The position numbers and the translations under genes are program-made. DNA of 51,044 bases from an uncultured Oscillospiraceae bacterium (GTDB taxonomy: Bacteria > Bacillota > Clostridia > Oscillospirales > Ruminococcaceae): assembly GCA_947522735.1 (NCBI GenBank), contig CANNTZ010000011.1, forward strand, positions 1 to 51,044. Reading direction: 5' to 3'. The notes under the pieces were generated by a model, which had not been told where the DNA came from, searched no databases, and saw only the letters and a list, made by a program, of their open reading frames with translations. Shown here piece after piece: positions 14,724 to 23,472 of the stretch. Each line of letters starts with the position of its first letter. Within the stretch, counting starts at the first letter, position 1.

Positions 14724-16122
14724 GTCGCCAATCGCCTCCTTCATGCGTTTTTGCCGTGATGAACACGAGCAGCATCGCGCCAATCCAGAAATACCGGTCA
14801 TAGAGAAGGCCAAACCGGTTTGAGATGAAGCTGTTGACAAGCGCCGTCGCCAGCAGCATCGCACAGGGCAGGCCCTCGCGAAAGGAGCTCAAAGCCGCCC
14901 GCAGCGCGCTGACGGCGAGAGCCGCACACAGAGCGAGAGCTAAGGCAAGCTTGACCGCGCCGCCGCAGAGCATATCGCTGAGCAGAAAATTGTGCGCCGA
15001 AAGCTTGCCTCGGTATTTTTCCGCGTCGCCGAAGGTCTTGCTCAGCCGCTCGTCGGCGCCGCTTTCGAGCAGTCGGTCGTAGAGCGCTATGTCGTAGCCG
15101 CCGCCGCGCCCAAACAGTAACGCCGCCGGGTGTGCGGACATGCGGCGCAGCTCTCCGAGTGCCGCGCCCCACAGCGCCCGCCGCGTCTCAAACGCGCCGC
15201 CGCCATCAAGACTTTCGTAGCGTTCGAGAAGGGTGGTTTCGCCGGTCGCCGCAGCGCTGCCCTCCTGCAGGGGCGGCTTTTTCGTCTCCAGCAGCGCCGG
15301 GAGCCTCGCCGCAACGGCTGCCGCCGCCGCTGTGAATATTATCGCCGACACAGCCGCCGCACCGAGGCTTACCGCCGCGCGGGCCCTCCGGGGGGCTGTG
15401 CCGTCCGTCTTTCCGGCTTTCTGCGGCACGCGCAATATGCAGGAGCGCACCGCCGCGAGCACGAACAGCAGCCCTGCCGGAAGCTGCGCCATGAAGATGC
15501 GTCGCGACCCGGAGAGATATGCCATGCCGCCGAGAAACGCCGCCGATGCAAAAAACGCGGCGTACCGCCATGCTGTGGGGGGCCTTGCAAGCAGCGCTCC
15601 CAGCCCTCCAATCGCCGCGCAGAGCAGCACGGTAGCATACATGTTGTAATCGTTTCTGAGAGTTATCCGCTCTGTATATTGAGTATCGGAAAAATGCAGC
15701 AGGAAGCGATCGAGGAGGGCGGCGAACGCGGCGCTCATCCCGGCGGAACAGCTCGTCAGGTATATTCCGCTGAGTGTGACGCCGCCGTCCGTGAGAGCGA
15801 GCGCCAGACAAAACGCGGTGAATGCGCACACCGCGACAACGCGGTACTTCATCCGGAAAAGCTGCGGCTCGCTCCGCATAAAGGAGAGCAGATCAAGCGC
15901 CGTATACGCCGCCAGCAGCAGTGTGGGCGTCCGGACAAGCCACCGCAGCCGCGCCGCGCCTCCGCAGGCGAGCCGCAGCGCAAGCGCGCCCAGCAGCAGC
16001 ACAGAGCTCAGCTCCGGCAGCAGCGAACGCGGGCAGGCAAGCTCGAACAGCAGCGCGAAGACTTGGAGATACACGGCCGCCGCAAATATTGCTTTGGAGC
16101 GCCGGGCGCGTGCTTCAGACAT
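14698..16122 (-). CDS. O-antigen polymerase/ligase-like membrane protein (Wzy type)
   Basis: This 474-residue protein has about ten to twelve hydrophobic helices and, between residues ~245 and 380, a long non-membrane loop, as in Wzy/WaaL proteins. The segment HNFLLSDMLCGGAVKLALAL in the loop end resembles the H-N-x-x-L motif of this superfamily. The start ATG 16122 has GGAGG 13 nt upstream and overlaps the flippase stop by 8 nt. In the operon it would join repeat units after export. Ligase activity is an alternative. Sequence in this family diverges fast, so the assignment rests on topology, motif and neighbours. Confidence 0.8.
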   Translation of the reverse strand: MSEARARRSKAIFAAAVYLQVFALLFELACPRSLLPELSSVLLLGALALRLACGGAARLRWLVRTPTLLLAAYTALDLLSFMRSEPQLFRMKYRVVAVCAFTAFCLALALTDGGVTLSGIYLTSCSAGMSAAFAALLDRFLLHFSDTQYTERITLRNDYNMYATVLLCAAIGGLGALLARPPTAWRYAAFFASAAFLGGMAYLSGSRRIFMAQLPAGLLFVLAAVRSCILRVPQKAGKTDGTAPRRARAAVSLGAAAVSAIIFTAAAAAVAARLPALLETKKPPLQEGSAAATGETTLLERYESLDGGGAFETRRALWGAALGELRRMSAHPAALLFGRGGGYDIALYDRLLESGADERLSKTFGDAEKYRGKLSAHNFLLSDMLCGGAVKLALALALCAALAVSALRAALSSFREGLPCAMLLATALVNSFISNRFGLLYDRYFWIGAMLLVFITAKTHEGGDWRHEKIGQGC

Positions 16123-17461
16123 CTGCTCCGTCACCTCCGCCGGAAAAATTGCCGGGGAGCGCCGAAGCGTCCGTCCTGCTCTCCGTCTGTGCGGCAATGC
16201 GGAAATTATAGCGGCAAAAGGCGGCGCTGCACAGCCCCAGCGCAAAGGAATAGCCCGTCATGAGCAGCGCAAAGGGCGCGGACGGCAGAAACGCCGTCGT
16301 GAGCGAGACGAGCGTCCAGCGCAGCAGCCGTCTTTGCCAGCGCAGTGCCTCCCGTTGACGCCCGGCGACAATGGCGGTGGAAAAGAACGGAACCGTTACA
16401 AAGCGCACCGCGTAGAGCGGGCAGAGCAGCCGTATCAGCCACGCTGCGTCCGCCCAGCCGCCGCCGAGCAGCAGCGGCAGCACCGGCCCAGCAAGCAGGA
16501 ACAGCAGCAGATAGACCGGAAGGGCGAGCAGCACCAGCAGCCGCAGCGCCGAGACCATTCGCTCTCGCGTCAGCTTTTTGGAGACGTCGCGGAAATACAC
16601 CTGCGAAACAGGCGTCGAGATTACAGTGATTGGCGCGGCGAGAGCGCGCGCCGCCACGGTGTAGCAGCCGAGCGCCGCCTGACCGTAGGCGAGGGCTATC
16701 ACCGGCGAGAGGATGTTTGACGCGACCGACGCGGCGCCCGCCGCCGGGAAGGTGAAACGCACAAAGGGCAGATATTCCCGCATGACGCGGCGCACGTTTT
16801 TCAGGCAGATGTAGTCGCCGCTGCAAAGCTCGCGGGTGTAGCGATACCTTTTCACGAGCGCCGTCGCAGGCGGCAGCAGCGGCAGACAGCCGGCGATATA
16901 GGAGAGCGTCAGCCCGAGCGCGAGCGCCGCCGCAAAATGCTCCGCGCCGCCAAGCGCCGAAAGGGCGGCGCATATCCGGCAGAAAAGCAGCTGCGACAGC
17001 CCCAGGACGCCGCTGCGCAGCGCCTGCGCCGCGGCGATGCGAGAGTAACGTCCATCGCGCAGACAGACGCCGCCCGCGCCGTAATAGCCGCCGGAAAAGA
17101 AAAGCGCAGACGGCAAAAGCCAGCGCCAGAGAGGAGGCGAGCTGAGCAACGTCGCCGCACAGGCGAGCAGCAGCGCCAGCGCTCCGGCGGCGGCGCACAG
17201 TCCGAGGCAGCTTACCGTCAGCATCGCGGCGCGCTTGTCGTCGCGTATCGTCACAACGGCGGCGTCGTATTTAAGGCAGATGAGCGGCGAGACCATGCCG
17301 ACGATGGACAGGAACAGCCCGTAGCTCCCGTAGCCCTCCGGAGGCGTCAGCTTGCCGATAAGCGGCAGCGTAATCAGCGGCAGGAGCTGTGACAGCACCG
17401 TTGCCGCCGACAGCTTGAGCTCACCGGAATATTTTCTGACGAGCGTCAACGCGCGGCTCAC
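16115..17461 (-). CDS. Polysaccharide repeat-unit flippase (Wzx/MVF superfamily)
   Basis: This 448-residue protein has about twelve membrane helices. The N-terminus (LSAATVLSQLLPLITLPLIGKLTPPEGYGSYGLF) is typical of PST/Wzx exporters, which move lipid-linked sugar units across the membrane. The start is GTG 17461, preceded only by a weak G-rich stretch; a 19-codon leader frame with a good ribosome site ends in GTGA overlapping this start, so translation is probably coupled. It heads the operon wzx, wzy, two glycosyltransferases. The polymer could be a capsule or a spore surface glycan, given spmAB downstream (inference). Confidence 0.87.
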   Translation of the reverse strand: MSRALTLVRKYSGELKLSAATVLSQLLPLITLPLIGKLTPPEGYGSYGLFLSIVGMVSPLICLKYDAAVVTIRDDKRAAMLTVSCLGLCAAAGALALLLACAATLLSSPPLWRWLLPSALFFSGGYYGAGGVCLRDGRYSRIAAAQALRSGVLGLSQLLFCRICAALSALGGAEHFAAALALGLTLSYIAGCLPLLPPATALVKRYRYTRELCSGDYICLKNVRRVMREYLPFVRFTFPAAGAASVASNILSPVIALAYGQAALGCYTVAARALAAPITVISTPVSQVYFRDVSKKLTRERMVSALRLLVLLALPVYLLLFLLAGPVLPLLLGGGWADAAWLIRLLCPLYAVRFVTVPFFSTAIVAGRQREALRWQRRLLRWTLVSLTTAFLPSAPFALLMTGYSFALGLCSAAFCRYNFRIAAQTESRTDASALPGNFSGGGDGADV

Positions 17462-17517
17462 CGGCGTCCGCCCCCGGAGGCTGAGAAAAAAATATTTGTA
17501 TCAATCAGTTTTTCCAT
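17458..17517 (-). CDS. Possible 19-residue leader peptide before the flippase
   Basis: ATG 17517 has a CCCTCCC complement (GGGAGGG) 9 nt upstream and encodes MEKLIDTNIFFSASGGGRR. Its TGA overlaps the flippase GTG as GTGA. It may be a coupling leader, or the flippase may have a longer ancestral start lost by frameshift. No protein-level evidence exists. Confidence 0.35.
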   Translation of the reverse strand: MEKLIDTNIFFSASGGGRR

Positions 17518-17621
17518 CGCCGCTTGCCCTCCCGGCCTGTTTAAAGATCACGGTTACGCTCCGTCTGGATTATTCTGTCCGCGCGGGGCCGGATTATTAG
17601 CGCAAAACACAAAAACCGCGC

Positions 17622-17650
17622 TTGCCTTTTGCGCGGAGTAATGATATATT
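17622..17650 (+). promoter_or_regulatory. Sigma-A promoter of the MATE gene
   Basis: TTGCCT (17622-17627), a 17-nt spacer and TATATT (17645-17650). The start would be near 17657, leaving a leader of about 27 nt to the TTG start. Confidence 0.6.
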
Positions 17651-17683
17651 ATTAATACGGAAAACAAATATGGAGGGATATTC

Positions 17684-19078
17684 TTGTCCGCTTTCGTCAA
17701 AGACAAGGGCTTTTACAGGAGTTTTGCAAACCTCACGCTGACGCTTGCGCTGCAAAATCTTATAGTTTACAGCGTCAACCTTGCCGACAACGTCATGATA
17801 GGCAGCTATTCCGAGACCGCAATGTCCGGCATAGCGCTTGCGAATCAGATACAGTACCTGCTACAGATGATGGTCTGGGGCGTCTCCGAGGCGGTTGTGG
17901 TGCTCTCGGCGCAGTATTGGGGCAAGCGGGACGTCCGGTCGATACGGCGTATAACGACGATAGGGCTTGCCGCGGGCTTTTTCTGCTCGCTGCTTGTGAC
18001 GGCCGCCGTATTCTTCTTCCCTGCGCAGGCGATAGGGCTGCTGACCGACAAGCGACACGTCATCGACGAGGGCGCGAGATACGTCCGCATAGTCTGCCTG
18101 TCCTACCCAGTCTTTGCGCTCTCGACGGTGCTGCTGGGCACAATGCGCAGCGTCGAATCGGTAAGGGTAGGCTTTGTGGTGTCGCTTTCGGCGCTCGTCG
18201 TCAACATTGCGCTCAACTATATCCTCATCTTCGGGCATTTCGGCGCGCCGGAGCTTGGGGCGGTGGGCGCCGCGATAGCCACGCTGACCGCCCGCGTCGT
18301 CGAGCTGATTATCGCTGTCATATATGTCTTTTGCATCGACAAAAAGGTGCGTTACCGCATTATCGACCGCGCTCCGGCAGGTGAATACGCATTCACCGTG
18401 CGCGAATATATCGGCAACTTTGTCAGGATCGGTCTGCCGGTTGTGGCGTCGGGCGTGCTGTGGGGCATCGGCACGTCGGTGCAGACGGCGATACTTGGCC
18501 GCCTTGACGAGGCGGTAATCGCGGCGAACAGCATTGCCACGGCGCTGTTCGGCGTGGTTTCGGTTGCCACCTACGCCAGCGGAAACGCGTCGGGCGTCAT
18601 TATCGGCAAGGCGGTCGGCGAGGGGGATCGCCCGCGTGTCATCGCCTACGCAAAGACTCTTCAATTGCTCTATCTCTTCATCGGCGTTGCTTCCGGCGCG
18701 CTGATATTCCTCATCAAGGATGCGGTCATCGGGCTTTACAGGACGACTCCGGAGTCGCTCGAGCTGTCGCGGGTGTTCCTGACGGTGCTTGCGGTGACGC
18801 TCGTCGGCACGTCGTATCAGGTACCGGTGCTCGGCGGGATAGTGCGCGGCGGCGGCGACACGAGCTTCGTGTTCAAAAACGATACGATATTCATCTGGCT
18901 GGTGGTCATACCGTCGTCGCTGCTGTCGGCGTTTGTGTTCAGGTTCCCGCCGGTCGTAACTTTCTGCTGCCTCAAGAGCGATCAGATACTAAAGTGCTTT
19001 GTCGCCGCCGTCAAGGTCAATCGCTTCAAATGGATAAAGGATGTGACAATACAGGCGGGACAGGGCCGGGAGGCGTGA
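17684..19078 (+). CDS. MATE-family efflux transporter
   Basis: The 464-residue protein has twelve predicted helices in two related halves (MIGSYSETAMSGIALANQIQYLLQ in the first; AAIATLTARVVELIIAVIYVF ending it), as in multi-antimicrobial extrusion proteins that export drugs or metabolites with Na+ or H+. The start is TTG 17684, with GGAGGG 6 nt upstream; no ATG fits better. It stands alone with its own promoter, and is convergent with gpr 20 nt away. The substrate cannot be read from sequence. Confidence 0.92.
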   Translation: MSAFVKDKGFYRSFANLTLTLALQNLIVYSVNLADNVMIGSYSETAMSGIALANQIQYLLQMMVWGVSEAVVVLSAQYWGKRDVRSIRRITTIGLAAGFFCSLLVTAAVFFFPAQAIGLLTDKRHVIDEGARYVRIVCLSYPVFALSTVLLGTMRSVESVRVGFVVSLSALVVNIALNYILIFGHFGAPELGAVGAAIATLTARVVELIIAVIYVFCIDKKVRYRIIDRAPAGEYAFTVREYIGNFVRIGLPVVASGVLWGIGTSVQTAILGRLDEAVIAANSIATALFGVVSVATYASGNASGVIIGKAVGEGDRPRVIAYAKTLQLLYLFIGVASGALIFLIKDAVIGLYRTTPESLELSRVFLTVLAVTLVGTSYQVPVLGGIVRGGGDTSFVFKNDTIFIWLVVIPSSLLSAFVFRFPPVVTFCCLKSDQILKCFVAAVKVNRFKWIKDVTIQAGQGREA

Positions 19079-19098
19079 GCGGACGGCCGGGCTCTCTC

Positions 19099-19977
19099 TC
19101 AGCCCGCAAGATATCGGAGATCCTCCAAGGACACCTCCGGGTGTAGCGCGCGGTTGACGCCCATTGCTATCATCCCGGCAGCGCGTTGGATTATCACGTC
19201 GATTTCGCGAGGGGTTATCATCATTGTGCGGCTCTGAGGGTCGTTTTGACGAAGCTCCTCCACTCCCGTCAGCTCCTCGGCAAGCGTCGCCGCGTCAACC
19301 ACCGTCGGCACGCCGACCGATATCACCCTTGCGCCCAGCAGCTCCTCGTCGATGCGCCTGCGGCTGTTGCAAACGCCGGAGCCGGGAGATATCCCGCTGT
19401 CGGATATCTGTACCGTCCGCCCGAGCCGGGACAGCTCCATGGCCGCGAGCGCGTCGATAACTATCACCGCAGACGGCTCCAGCCGCGCTGCCACCGCGCC
19501 GATAAGCTCACCGGTCTCGATGCCGGTCTGCGCGAGAACGCCGGGGGATATTGCCGCGACGCTGTTGAAATTTTCAAGCCCCATCCGCTTTTTGGCTTCT
19601 CCGTCGATGTGGCGCGTCGATATTATCTGCCCCACCGCCAGCGGCCCCAGCGCATCCGGAGTGATTTCCCGGTTGCCGATTCCCGCGACCAGCACCGTCC
19701 CGCGCCGCTCCTTCTCCGGCAGCATTCCGGATATCTGCCGCGCGATTATCTCTATCGCCTCTCCGGAGCAGTCCGTTCCCCCGGCGAACGGAGGAGTTTC
19801 CACCGTGACGTATTTTCCCGCAGGCTTGCCTATCGCCGCGCCCGCCTCGCCGGTCTCCACCGTCACCGTCACCACCCGTATGCCGCCGCAAAGCTTTTCC
19901 TCCTGACGTATCCCGTCGGGAAGCGTGCTCCTGTGCATCTCATACGCCTCGCACGCGAGGTCGGTCCGTATAGCCAT
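19099..19977 (-). CDS. gpr: Germination protease GPR
   Basis: This 292-residue enzyme degrades small acid-soluble spore proteins at germination. RTDLACEAYEM at the N-terminus lies in the propeptide region; VLVAGIGNREITPDALGPLAVGQIISTRH and VIVIDALAAMELSRLGRTVQISDSGISPGSGVCNSR are diagnostic of the peptidase A25 family. It is shorter than the Bacillus enzyme (about 370) but similar to clostridial ones. AAGGAG precedes ATG 19977. It is a single gene, with no rpsT or spoIIP neighbour, divergent from the importer at 20272. Forespore sigma control is expected but I found no convincing promoter. Confidence 0.95.
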   Translation of the reverse strand: MAIRTDLACEAYEMHRSTLPDGIRQEEKLCGGIRVVTVTVETGEAGAAIGKPAGKYVTVETPPFAGGTDCSGEAIEIIARQISGMLPEKERRGTVLVAGIGNREITPDALGPLAVGQIISTRHIDGEAKKRMGLENFNSVAAISPGVLAQTGIETGELIGAVAARLEPSAVIVIDALAAMELSRLGRTVQISDSGISPGSGVCNSRRRIDEELLGARVISVGVPTVVDAATLAEELTGVEELRQNDPQSRTMMITPREIDVIIQRAAGMIAMGVNRALHPEVSLEDLRYLAG

Positions 19978-20186
19978 AATTTTCTCTCCTTTTGCTTTTC
20001 GGGCTTGTTATCCAAAGCCGTTCGGGAGGTATTTTTGACCGGAGGATAGGCGTTTATTCCGCAGCGCGTGCCCTTGGAGAAGCGTGAGGGGCCTGAAAAA
20101 ATTATCGCTATTTTTGCCGCCGCGACGCAAAATTGACGTTTGGCGGTATTTTTTTGCGAGGACGGAATCAATATTTGTCCGGGCGG

Positions 20187-20215
20187 TTGCTTTTTGGCGG
20201 GATGAATGGTAAAAT
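20187..20215 (+). promoter_or_regulatory. Sigma-A promoter of the SsuABC/TauABC-type importer
   Basis: TTGCTT (20187-20192), a 17-nt spacer and TAAAAT (20210-20215), about 57 nt before the first start codon. The rest of the 294-bp divergent region toward gpr shows no clear element. Confidence 0.6.
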
Positions 20216-20271
20216 TATAGCATGCAGCCTTTTTTGGCCGCGATATTCCACACGGAAGAGAGTGAAGGATT

Positions 20272-21264
20272 ATGAGATACACCGGTAAGCTTATGCGCAT
20301 TTTTCTCTGTGCCGTTCTCTTCGCCGCATCGCTGCTTGCCCTTGCGGGCTGCAACGGCGGAGACAGCGGCAAACAGAAGGTGCGCATCGCATATTTCCCG
20401 AATATCACCCATTCACAGGCGCTGATAGGCAGCTCCAACGGAATCTTTGAGCAGAAGCTTGAGGGCTGCGACGTCGAATACTACACCTTCAACGCCGGGC
20501 CCGCCGAGATCGAAGCGGTGTTCGCGGGAGAGGTGGATATCGGCTACATAGGCCCGGTTCCGGCGCTCAGCGGCTATGCGCGCTCAGGCGGCGACGTAGT
20601 GATGATCTCCGGCTGCGCAAACGGTGGCGCGGTGCTCGTCGCGGCGAGGGGCTCCGGCATTGAGAGCGCGGGAGACCTTGCGGGAAAACGCGTCGCAATA
20701 CCGCAGCTTGGCAACACCCAGCACCTCTCGCTGCTCAAGCTGCTGAGCGACAACGGCCTCAAAACCACCAACGCCGGCGGCGACGTGGACGTCTATGCCG
20801 TTGCGAATTCCGAGATAAAATCGCTGATGGCGAACGGAGAGATAGACGCGGCTCTCGTGCCGGAGCCGTGGGGAACGCGGCTGATACACGAGCTGGACGC
20901 CGAGCTGGTGCTCGACTATGACGAGCTGTGGCTGGGCGGCAACTATTCCGTCGCCTGCGTCATTGCGCGGCGGGAGTTTCTTGAAAAAAACCCGGAGCTT
21001 GTCGAAAGCTTCCTGGAGGCCCATGCAGAGCTGACCGAGTATATCAACGAAAACCCGGAGGCGGCGATGAAAACCGCCAACGACAAGATAAGCGAGCTGA
21101 CCGGCGCGGCGCTTGAGGACGATATACTCAGCGAGGCGTTCGGACGCATCGTATTCACCACCGATCCTGCGCGCGAATCGGTGGAGGGCTTCGCGAAGAT
21201 AGCGCTTGACGAGGGCTTCATCGACCCGGTGGACGACCTCGGCGGGCTTTTCCGCACCAGATAA
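20272..21264 (+). CDS. ABC transporter substrate-binding lipoprotein (NMT1/SsuA type)
   Basis: This 330-residue protein has a lipoprotein signal with LAGC at Cys27. VRIAYFPNITHSQALIGSSNGIFEQ, FAGEVDIGYIGPVPALSGY and VPEPWGTRLIHEL are typical of binding proteins for nitrate, sulfonates, taurine or thiamine precursors. The ATPase and permease follow directly. No sulfonate monooxygenase, thiamine gene or riboswitch is present, so the substrate stays open; the family is known for sulfonates, pyrimidine precursors and related small anions. GAAGG precedes ATG 20272. Confidence 0.9.
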   Translation: MRYTGKLMRIFLCAVLFAASLLALAGCNGGDSGKQKVRIAYFPNITHSQALIGSSNGIFEQKLEGCDVEYYTFNAGPAEIEAVFAGEVDIGYIGPVPALSGYARSGGDVVMISGCANGGAVLVAARGSGIESAGDLAGKRVAIPQLGNTQHLSLLKLLSDNGLKTTNAGGDVDVYAVANSEIKSLMANGEIDAALVPEPWGTRLIHELDAELVLDYDELWLGGNYSVACVIARREFLEKNPELVESFLEAHAELTEYINENPEAAMKTANDKISELTGAALEDDILSEAFGRIVFTTDPARESVEGFAKIALDEGFIDPVDDLGGLFRTR

Positions 21265-21286
21265 CACCGCACGAAAGGCGACTGCT

Positions 21287-22045
21287 ATGGATATCGAGAT
21301 TAAAAACGTCTGCAAGAGCTTTGCCTCCACAGGCAAGGAGGTGCTCCGCAACATCGAGCTGAAGATCGGCGAGGGCGAGTTCGTCTGTCTGCTTGGGCCG
21401 TCCGGCTGCGGCAAATCGACGCTGCTCAATCTCATCGCCGGGCTGGACAAGCCGGATTCCGGCGAGATCCTCTTCGGCGGAAGGCCCGTAACGGAGCCGG
21501 GCCCGGAGAGGATAATGATTTTTCAGGAGGCGGCGCTGTTTCCGTGGCTGTCGGTCGTTGACAACGTAAAGTTCGGCATGAAGGCGGCGGGGATACCTAA
21601 GGAGGAGCGCGACGCCCATGCGATGAAGTATCTCGCGATGGTCAACCTCGCCTCCTGCCGCAACTATCGCCCCAGCCAGCTATCCGGGGGCATGAAGCAG
21701 CGCGTCGCCATAGCGCGCGCGCTCGCGATGAACTCACGGGCGCTGCTGATGGACGAGCCGTTCGCCGCGCTCGACAAGCAGACCAAGAACCTGCTGCGAG
21801 ACGAGCTGGAGCGTATTTGGCTGACCGAACGCAAGACGGTCGTCTACGTCACGCACAGCGTCGAGGAGGCGCTATTCTTCGGCGACCGCGTGGTGATGAT
21901 GAGCGCGAACCCGGGCACGGTGCGCAGCGTTTTCCATGTGGATTTCCCGAGGCCGCGGCAGATCGACGCGCCGGAATTTGTCGAGCTGCGCCACAATATC
22001 CTTGCCGACCTGAGAGTGGAGGTGGAACGCTTTGAAAACAACTGA
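21287..22045 (+). CDS. ABC transporter ATP-binding protein (SsuB/TauB type)
   Basis: This 252-residue ATPase powers import by the neighbouring permease. Walker A is GPSGCGKST, the Q-loop lies in IMIFQEAALFPWLSV, the signature is LSGGMKQRVAIARAL, Walker B is ALLMDEPFAALD, and the switch His is in VVYVTHSVEEALFFGDRVV. The FPWLSV block after the Q-loop is characteristic of nitrate/sulfonate/taurine importers. ATG 21287 is used because it begins the conserved fold (MDIEIKNVCKSF); the longer frame overlaps the lipoprotein gene. It overlaps the permease gene by 14 nt. Confidence 0.94.
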   Translation: MDIEIKNVCKSFASTGKEVLRNIELKIGEGEFVCLLGPSGCGKSTLLNLIAGLDKPDSGEILFGGRPVTEPGPERIMIFQEAALFPWLSVVDNVKFGMKAAGIPKEERDAHAMKYLAMVNLASCRNYRPSQLSGGMKQRVAIARALAMNSRALLMDEPFAALDKQTKNLLRDELERIWLTERKTVVYVTHSVEEALFFGDRVVMMSANPGTVRSVFHVDFPRPRQIDAPEFVELRHNILADLRVEVERFENN

Positions 22046-22835
22046 AAAAAGCAAGGCACTCCGCATCCTGCTGAGGATACTCAGAACCGTCGGCGTCGTT
22101 GCGGCGGCTGTGCTCGTTTGGGAGCTGGTGTATTTCGTGGCGGTCGATAAGCTTGGGCTCTGGAAGCCCTATGTTTTCCCCTCCCCGCTCGGGGTGCTGC
22201 GCTCCTATGGCAAGCTCATCTCCAACGGCACGCTGTTTGTCGGCATCGGCCAGAGCATGAGGCGCATCCTGATAGGCTACGGCATCTCCGTGCTGACAGG
22301 GCTGCTGTTCGGCATGCTGCTCGCGCGGTTCGACGCCGTATCAAGGCTGATACGCCCGGTGGTGCTCGGCATCCAGACTCTGCCGTCGGTCTGCTGGGTG
22401 CCGTTCGCGATACTCTGGTACGGTCTTGCCGAGAGCGCGACAATCTTCATCGTCGTGATAGGCTCCGCGTTCAGTATCTGTATCGCCGTTGAGGCCGGCA
22501 TCCGCGGGGTGAACCCGCTGTATATCCGGGCGGGGCGCACGATGGGCGCAAGAGGAGCGGAGCTGTATACCCGCGTCATTCTGCCTGCAAGCATCCCCGC
22601 GCTTATCGGCGCGCTGCGCCAGGGATGGTCGTTTGCGTGGCGTGCACTTATGACCGGCGAGATGATGATGTCCTCCAAGGGCATCGGGTTGATGCTCTCG
22701 CAGGCGCGCGAGATCGGCGGCATCAACGAGGTCACCGCCGTGATGCTCGTCATCGTCGTCATCAGCGTAGTCATTGACAAGGCAATCTTCGGCGGGCTCC
22801 AGCGCGTCGCCGGCGGAGGCGTGCAAAGCCACTGA
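22032..22835 (+). CDS. ABC transporter permease (SsuC/TauC type)
   Basis: The 267-residue membrane protein has six predicted helices and the coupling loop AGRTMGARGAELYTRVILPASIPALIGALRQGWSFAWRALM typical of this family (given here as key blocks AGRTMGARG and LPASIPALIGALRQG). The start is TTG 22032, with GGAGG in the preceding gene. It ends the three-gene importer operon and is followed by a convergent terminator shared with the yjbQ operon. Confidence 0.93.
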   Translation: MKTTEKSKALRILLRILRTVGVVAAAVLVWELVYFVAVDKLGLWKPYVFPSPLGVLRSYGKLISNGTLFVGIGQSMRRILIGYGISVLTGLLFGMLLARFDAVSRLIRPVVLGIQTLPSVCWVPFAILWYGLAESATIFIVVIGSAFSICIAVEAGIRGVNPLYIRAGRTMGARGAELYTRVILPASIPALIGALRQGWSFAWRALMTGEMMMSSKGIGLMLSQAREIGGINEVTAVMLVIVVISVVIDKAIFGGLQRVAGGGVQSH

Positions 22836-22891
22836 ACGCGCCGCGCCCACCAATACGGCAGGGGCTGCGCAGACAAAGCAGCCTTACAGAT

Positions 22892-22937
22892 AACAAAGGC
22901 ATTCACCGGAAAACCCCTTCCGGCGAATGCCTTTGTT
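22892..22937. terminator. Bidirectional terminator between convergent operons
   Basis: AACAAAGGCATTC-CCGGAA (22892-22911) pairs with its complement at 22918-22937 around an ACCCC-type loop. T-rich on both strands. It separates the importer operon (plus) from the yjbQ-TIM operon (minus). Confidence 0.8.
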
Positions 22938-22962
22938 TGTCATGCAAGCGTATGACGCGCTC

Positions 22963-23457
22963 TTATTCTCCGATTACCATGATGCTGACGGTGCGGGTGC
23001 GTGCGCGGGTCTGGTCCCAGTCAATGAAGTGGACGTGGCCGAAGTCGCCGAGATCGACGGCGCCGTCGGATATGACGATGGTCACGCTGCGCCCGATGAT
23101 GGAGGAGCGCAGATGCGCGTCGGTGTTGTGGCAGCCAAAGCAGTCCTCGCCGTGCTCTTCCGCAAAATCCAGCGCCTTCCGGCCGGGGTGCAGATACATG
23201 CCCTCGCAGCGGCAGGTCGGGATGAGCTTCTCGAACACGTTGACGAGATCCTGTTGAAGCGTTTCGAGGCCGGTCATCGACATATCGAAGGCCGCCTCCT
23301 GAGTTATGACCGAGCAGGTGGTGTGGCGGGAATAGACGACGACGAGGCCGTCCTTTATGCCGGACGCGGCGGCGGTTTCCCTGACGAGCCCGGTCACGTC
23401 GTGGAAGCTGACCGCGCGGTCGCGCGACCGGAGCTGAAAGCTCTGCTTGTATACCAT
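22963..23457 (-). CDS. YjbQ/UPF0047 family protein, paralogue 1
   Basis: This 164-residue protein carries the family marks SRHTTCSV (residues 43-50), Glu54 and HNTDAHL (110-116), whose His and Asp residues form the presumed metal or anion site. E. coli YjbQ has been reported with secondary thiamine phosphate synthase activity, but the true role of the family is unsettled. It is about 25 residues longer than the simplest members, owing to an insertion around LHPGRKALDFAEEHGEDCFG. It is the last gene of a seven-gene sugar operon, 15 nt after the TIM paralogue. A role in sugar phosphate handling is inferred from context only. Confidence 0.85.
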   Translation of the reverse strand: MVYKQSFQLRSRDRAVSFHDVTGLVRETAAASGIKDGLVVVYSRHTTCSVITQEAAFDMSMTGLETLQQDLVNVFEKLIPTCRCEGMYLHPGRKALDFAEEHGEDCFGCHNTDAHLRSSIIGRSVTIVISDGAVDLGDFGHVHFIDWDQTRARTRTVSIMVIGE

Positions 23458-23472
23458 AGGATGTTCCTCCGT

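Noticed and set aside
19978..20100. Forespore sigma-G promoter for gpr
   Set aside because: A GAATA-18-AAAAATA arrangement is present but the -10 differs from CATAMTA at key positions, so I did not list it.
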